From positions 1 to 50,800 of the forward strand of contig NC_019754.1 in NCBI RefSeq assembly GCF_000317495.1: a stretch of 50,800 nt of DNA. Reading direction: 5' to 3'. The first letter of the stretch is position 1. Every line of letters begins with the position of its first letter. A program made the translations under genes and the position numbers. The notes under the pieces were generated by a model. It saw only the letters and a program-made list of their open reading frames with translations, did no database searches and was not told the DNA's origin. This DNA comes from Crinalium epipsammum PCC 9333. Lineage in GTDB: Bacteria > Cyanobacteriota > Cyanobacteriia > Cyanobacteriales > PCC-9333. This document shows, piece after piece, positions 50,112 through 50,800 of the stretch.

Positions 50112-50800
50112 TCTGCCACACCCAACCCAAGCCGCCCAAAATACGACTCCGATCTTACAAAATTGAAATCTTTGAGCAAGGAGTGGGCTTTTGCTGACAT
50201 TTTTCAATCAGAGAATATTACCCGATTTTACCTCTTTGAGTACGATTTTGACCGCCTCTCCAACTCGCACACTACATTTGTATTATATTTTTGACGAGTT
50301 CTAGTCACTGCTTCCTGTACTCCAAAACATATTACAGGCAAGCTACACAGGAAGCGATCGCACTCTAAATTAAGGGTAAGTTTTTAGTAGAAATTCTACG
50401 AATGGGTTATGAACTATTTCAAGGTGCTGTACAAATCAGTCTATAGCTAAAGATAAGCTAGTAATAAGGTAGCAGTAACATTATTGAGTATAAAATTGTT
50501 ATAGCTAAGTAAAAAATGAACGGTAAATGTAGCCCTAAAACTAAGCGAACTGACAAGTCAGCGCAAGCTATCGCACACTGCACAGTAACATCAGTTAGGT
50601 CACTAATAAAATTTTAAAGCTTTAGATAGGCAATTAACAGTGTTAGTAACTGCAATACAAGCACCACTAGCGCGGCGCTTATCTAAAAAGTACTATGATT
50701 GTTGAAAGTCTTTTTCCTTGTTACAACAATTCTTGAGCGCCTGGAAGTGAAAAATGCGACCAAATTGCACTTCGATCAATGCTCTCGCACAATGCTAGAA
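50112..50800. other. Intergenic end of window with repeat copy D
   Basis: No gene. Contains a GCGATCGC octamer (about 50355) and the dispersed hairpin repeat copy D at 50659-50725; the rest is AT-rich with scattered short GC patches. The true next gene lies beyond the window. Confidence 0.4.
50659..50725 (+). repeat. Dispersed hairpin repeat, copy D
   Basis: AAGCACCACTAGCGCGGCGC hairpin, CTTATCTAAAAAGTACTATG, ATTGTTGAAAG, T run, CCTTGTTACAAC: the same order as copies A, B and C. Confidence 0.6.

Overview
The window looks like a large plasmid, or plasmid-derived region, from a cyanobacterium, probably a filamentous Nostocales-type strain. Reasons: AT-rich DNA studded with GCGATCGC (HIP1-like) octamers, protein types typical of cyanobacterial plasmids, and a density of mobilization, replication and partition genes with no housekeeping genes. 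The host assignment is inference. No rRNA, tRNA or CRISPR array was seen.

Layout. 0-2.6 kb: mobilization pair (RHH accessory protein and HxH relaxase). 2.6-9.5 kb: repeat-rich noncoding DNA, a 500-residue unknown, a frameshifted HEPN gene and a tyrosine recombinase. 9.5-14.1 kb: HNH proteins, a CoiA-like zinc/GIY-YIG-like fusion, and a ParA/RHH partition pair with repeated CTGGTT sites. 14.1-29.4 kb: a defence-like island with a HEPN protein, a type I restriction-modification operon (hsdM, hsdS, hsdR) carrying a dead antitoxin/PIN-toxin pair, a ParB gene with an internal deletion, an integrase tail, a three-gene TIGR04255-type operon and a PD-(D/E)XK-like protein. 29.7-33.3 kb: a compact minus-strand operon of small membrane, HTH and HNH proteins, divergent from an XRE-type repressor. 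33.6-38.0 kb: plasmid replication gene (DUF3854/toprim-like plus helicase, CyRepA-like) with two small upstream genes. 38.8-45.9 kb: a ubiquitin-like conjugation operon. 46-47.1 kb: a 5'-truncated IS5-type transposase. 47.3-50.1 kb: an actin-type partition operon (ParM-like ATPase, small adaptor, MinD/ParA-like ATPase) behind a helically phased repeat cluster that looks like its centromere.

The most striking part is 38.8-45.9 kb. It encodes, in order, an E1-like enzyme, two tandem ubiquitin-like proteins (one ending Gly-Gly-Tyr, the other without Gly-Gly), an E2-like protein with an HPN motif and a single candidate catalytic Cys, a membrane-anchored JAMM peptidase, a VirD4/TraG-like ATPase with no membrane segment, an unknown protein, and two membrane proteins whose N-termini resemble degenerate prokaryotic RING/treble-clef domains. 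Five consecutive products (E2, JAMM, ATPase, unknown, first RING-like protein) carry a short motif, L-x-W-R-D, in nine or more copies with varied synonymous codons. A shared linear motif of this kind is what one expects if the proteins dock on a common partner or on each other. About 120 bp direct repeats (38139-38258 and 46054-46173, about 89% identical) bracket this module, suggesting it behaves as a cassette. I read it as a ubiquitin-like modification system coupled to a DNA- or protein-pumping ATPase at the membrane; whether it serves defence, conjugation or both is open.

Several genes are broken (HEPN gene, PIN toxin, antitoxin, ParB, integrase, transposase), so the region is a mosaic with ongoing decay around intact cores.
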